Both the position numbers and the translations under genes were made by a program. A stretch of DNA of 64,000 nucleotides from Vreelandella stevensii S18214. Lineage in GTDB: Bacteria; Pseudomonadota; Gammaproteobacteria; Pseudomonadales; Halomonadaceae. Within the stretch, counting starts at the first letter, position 1. Each line of letters begins with the position of its first letter. The stretch covers positions 1 through 64,000 of the forward strand of contig NZ_AJTS01000036.1 of the NCBI RefSeq assembly GCF_000275725.1, written 5' to 3'. The notes under the pieces were generated by a model. That model was given only the letters and a program-made list of their open reading frames with translations. It had not been told where the DNA came from and searched no databases. This document shows positions 61,773 to 64,000 of the stretch, piece by piece.

Positions 61773-63782
61773 GTGACCCAGCGCCCCACTGACCTGCCCC
61801 CGCTGGCGGCCATGACCGCCCCGACGCTCTCCTGGAACGACGATGCCCCGCACTCTGATGCCTTCGGTGACGTCTATTTTTCCCGGGAGGACGGTCGCGC
61901 GGAAACCGAACACGTCTTTCTGGCAGCCAACCATCTGCCCCAGCGGTTTGCCGAGTGGCAGGCACCCCGGGCATTCGTGATTGGAGAAACCGGCTTTGGC
62001 ACCGGGCTGAACATGCTGTGTGCCTGGGCCTGCTTCGAACGCCACGCCCCGCCAGGGGCACGGCTGCACCTGCTCTCTACCGAAAAATTTCCGTTAGGCC
62101 ACACTGCCCTGGCGCGTGCCCTGAGCGCCTGGCCATCGTTGGCCAGTTATTCACAGGCGCTCTGCGCCCTGTGGCCCGATCCCGTCAGCGGCGTTCACCG
62201 TTTGCACCTGAGCGAACGTGTCACCCTGGACCTGCACTTTGGCGACACCACCGAACGGCTGGAAGCCTTGCAAGGCCAGGTGGATGCCTGGTTCCTGGAT
62301 GGCTTTGCCCCTTCCAAAAACCCGGAGATGTGGCAGCCTGAGCTGTTTGCTGCCATGGCGGCCCGTTCGCGGCCCGGAGCCACCTTTGCTACCTTCACCT
62401 GCGCGGGGATCGTCAAGCGCGGCCTGAAAGCCGCAGGCTTCGCTTGGCAGAAGGTGCCTGGCTTCGGTCGCAAGCGGGAAATGCTGGCTGGCAGTATTGC
62501 CACACCGCCTGTGGACAACCGTCGCCAGCGGACGCCATGGTTTACGCCACCGCCCACCCTTCGCTCGCAGCACATCGTGGTGATTGGCGCAGGCATGGCC
62601 GGGAGCAGCGTGGCGGCCGCCCTGGCACGGCGCGGCCGCCAGGTAACGGTGCTGGAGCGTGAGCAGCCCGGCGCGGGCGGGTCGGGTAATCGGCAGGGGG
62701 CGCTATACGTGAAGCTTGCGGTGGAAACCAACCTGCAGAGCCGCTTCTACCTGGCGGGGCTGCTCTACAGCCAGCGCTGGCTGGGCCAACTCGCGGCCGC
62801 GCGGCCACAGCAGCCGCCGCTCTGGCAGCCCTGCGGCGTGGTGCAGCTGGCCTTGAGCGAGAAAGAGGCGAGCCGCCAGCAGCGCTTCATGGCCCACCAC
62901 CCGCTGCCGGAAACGCTGGTCGCGGCCAGCGAGGCCCCCGACGCACTGGCCGGGGTGCCCACGGCAGCGGCACAGGGCCTTTTTTACCCACAGGCGGGAT
63001 GGGTACAGCCCAAACGGCTGTGCGAGCAACTGCTGCAACACCCCGGCATCACCCTGCACCACGGGGAAGCCACGGCGCTGCACGCCACGCCAGCGGGCTG
63101 GCAGATCACCCTGGCCAACGGCGACACCCTGGCCGCCGACCAGGTGGTGATTGCCACGGCGTCATTGGCCAACGGTTTCGCCCAGACGGCGGAGCTGCCG
63201 CTGCAGCAGGTGCGTGGCCAGGTGAGCGAACTGCCGCTGCCGGAGGGCACGGCGGCTCCCCAGCGCGTGGTGTGTGCGGGGGGGTATGTCTCGCCGCCGC
63301 TGGAGGGCGTGCTCACCTTCGGCGCCAGCTTCGTGCCCAACGATGCCACCACCCACACCGCCGACGCAGACCATCAGCGCAATATCGACGAGTTGCGCCA
63401 GGCCTTGCCTGACTGGGTCGCGGCGTTGGAGGCCGCCACAGGGCCGCTGACGCCCAGCGCCTTGACGGGCCGAGCCGCCGTGCGCGCCGCCAGCCCCGAC
63501 AAGACACCCTATGCCGGGCCAGTGCCCGACGCAGCGGCGTGGCGCACGGCCTACGCGGCGCTGGCCAAGGATGCCTCGAAGGTGCCGGAGACCCCAGGCC
63601 AACACCATGGCGGGCTGTGGATATCCACTGCCCATGGCTCTCGTGGGCTGGCCAGCGCGCCGCTGTGCGCCGAAGTGCTGGCTTCCAGCCTGTGCGATGA
63701 GCCGCTCCCTCTGGAGCAGCCGCTGGTGGACCACCTGCACCCGGGAAGGCGCCTGATCAGTGCGCTGATCCGCGCTCAGTAA
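61773..63782 (+). CDS. mnmC: Bifunctional tRNA wobble-uridine modification enzyme MnmC
   Basis: About 669 residues, as in E. coli (668). The N-terminal methyltransferase (residues 1-245) has DDAPHSDAFGDVYFSREDGR, VIGETGFGTGLNMLCAW and WFLDGFAPSKNPEMW; the C-terminal FAD oxidase has IVVIGAGMAGSSVAAALARR, RQGALYVKLAVETN and GSRGLASAPLCAE. It converts cmnm5(s2)U to mnm5(s2)U at position 34. The start is unsure: GTG at 61773 gives the family length; ATG at 61812 and TTG at 61731 are alternatives. Confidence 0.95.
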   Translation: MTQRPTDLPPLAAMTAPTLSWNDDAPHSDAFGDVYFSREDGRAETEHVFLAANHLPQRFAEWQAPRAFVIGETGFGTGLNMLCAWACFERHAPPGARLHLLSTEKFPLGHTALARALSAWPSLASYSQALCALWPDPVSGVHRLHLSERVTLDLHFGDTTERLEALQGQVDAWFLDGFAPSKNPEMWQPELFAAMAARSRPGATFATFTCAGIVKRGLKAAGFAWQKVPGFGRKREMLAGSIATPPVDNRRQRTPWFTPPPTLRSQHIVVIGAGMAGSSVAAALARRGRQVTVLEREQPGAGGSGNRQGALYVKLAVETNLQSRFYLAGLLYSQRWLGQLAAARPQQPPLWQPCGVVQLALSEKEASRQQRFMAHHPLPETLVAASEAPDALAGVPTAAAQGLFYPQAGWVQPKRLCEQLLQHPGITLHHGEATALHATPAGWQITLANGDTLAADQVVIATASLANGFAQTAELPLQQVRGQVSELPLPEGTAAPQRVVCAGGYVSPPLEGVLTFGASFVPNDATTHTADADHQRNIDELRQALPDWVAALEAATGPLTPSALTGRAAVRAASPDKTPYAGPVPDAAAWRTAYAALAKDASKVPETPGQHHGGLWISTAHGSRGLASAPLCAEVLASSLCDEPLPLEQPLVDHLHPGRRLISALIRAQ

Positions 63783-64000
63783 TCGCCCTCTTCCTCGTCA
63801 TCGGCCAGCTCTCGCCCAAAGGCACGCCATTGGGCGAGCGTCATCACTTCGGTCATTTCCAGCTCCAGGTCATGGGCGATGATCAGCTCGTGACGCTCCA
63901 GCTGCCGCTTGACCTCGGCGACCCAGCCGCGCATGCCTTCGCCGGTATCGGTGGTGTCGTAACCCTGGCGGGTCACGAACGCTTCCAGCAGCGCATCCAG
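63776..64000 (-). CDS. C-terminal part of an unidentified protein (runs off the window)
   Basis: The minus-strand frame is open from the right edge to the TGA at 63776 and reads LDALLEAFVTRQGYDTTDTG, EGMRGWVAEVKRQLERHELI, IAHDLELEMTEVMTLAQWRA and FGRELADDEEEGDY. It is hydrophilic with a very acidic end. I do not recognise the family. It overlaps the mnmC stop by seven bases, tail to tail. Confidence 0.6.
   Translation of the reverse strand: MDALLEAFVTRQGYDTTDTGEGMRGWVAEVKRQLERHELIIAHDLELEMTEVMTLAQWRAFGRELADDEEEGDY

Overview
The window looks like chromosomal DNA of a GC-rich gammaproteobacterium, most likely a halophile of the Halomonadaceae (Halomonas or Chromohalobacter type). That is an inference from gene content and order (guaBA divergent from xseA, msrPQ, a three-domain Aas protein, MnmC, an RlmA-type methyltransferase) and from overall codon use; no rRNA or tRNA gene is present to settle it.

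Layout. 1-13.6 kb: the 5' end of a TonB-dependent receptor, small stress proteins (Pmp3, Trp-rich, cold shock), rlmA, an LplT-PlsC-AMP ligase fusion, an alpha/beta hydrolase, an MscS-type channel broken by a one-base homopolymer frameshift, a DUF2157/DUF4401 membrane protein and msrPQ. 13.6-21 kb: mdaB with a divergent LysR regulator, a decayed amidohydrolase/LysR locus, a metal-efflux permease with a divergent MerR regulator and a textbook 19-bp-spacer promoter, two small genes, and an NYN-domain gene cut by a tnpB-only IS200/IS605-type element whose two ends can be placed to the base. 21-32.3 kb: an AdeAB-like RND pump with divergent AdeRS-like two-component genes, TauE/SafE plus AraC, a ParDE module next to a DUF808 remnant, a FloR/CmlA-like exporter with an apparent leader-peptide attenuator, and a DedA protein.

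33-45.2 kb: one long minus-strand catabolic operon (SDR, FAH hydrolase, zinc dehydrogenase, UxaA-like, UxaB-like, TRAP transporter, XylX-like FAH protein, ketoglutarate semialdehyde dehydrogenase) read toward a GntR/FCD regulator. It appears to import a sugar acid, epimerise and dehydrate it to a 2-keto-3-deoxy acid, and send this to pyruvate or 2-oxoglutarate without phosphorylation. 45.2-64 kb: mostly housekeeping genes (guaBA, xseA, argA, yciO, PHP phosphatase, yciI, mnmC) interleaved with two phosphate-transport modules (Na/Pi cotransporter plus PhoU-like; Pit plus DUF47) and a CYTH triphosphatase. Pho-box-like direct repeats at 11-bp spacing lie before the Na/Pi gene and the CYTH gene, suggesting a local phosphate-responsive group.

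The most interesting observations are the leader peptide with long-range RNA complementarity before the FloR-like exporter (30.35-30.5 kb) and the precisely reconstructable tnpB insertion in the NYN gene (19.6-20.98 kb). All similarity statements come from reading translated sequence and from memory of families; no database search was run.
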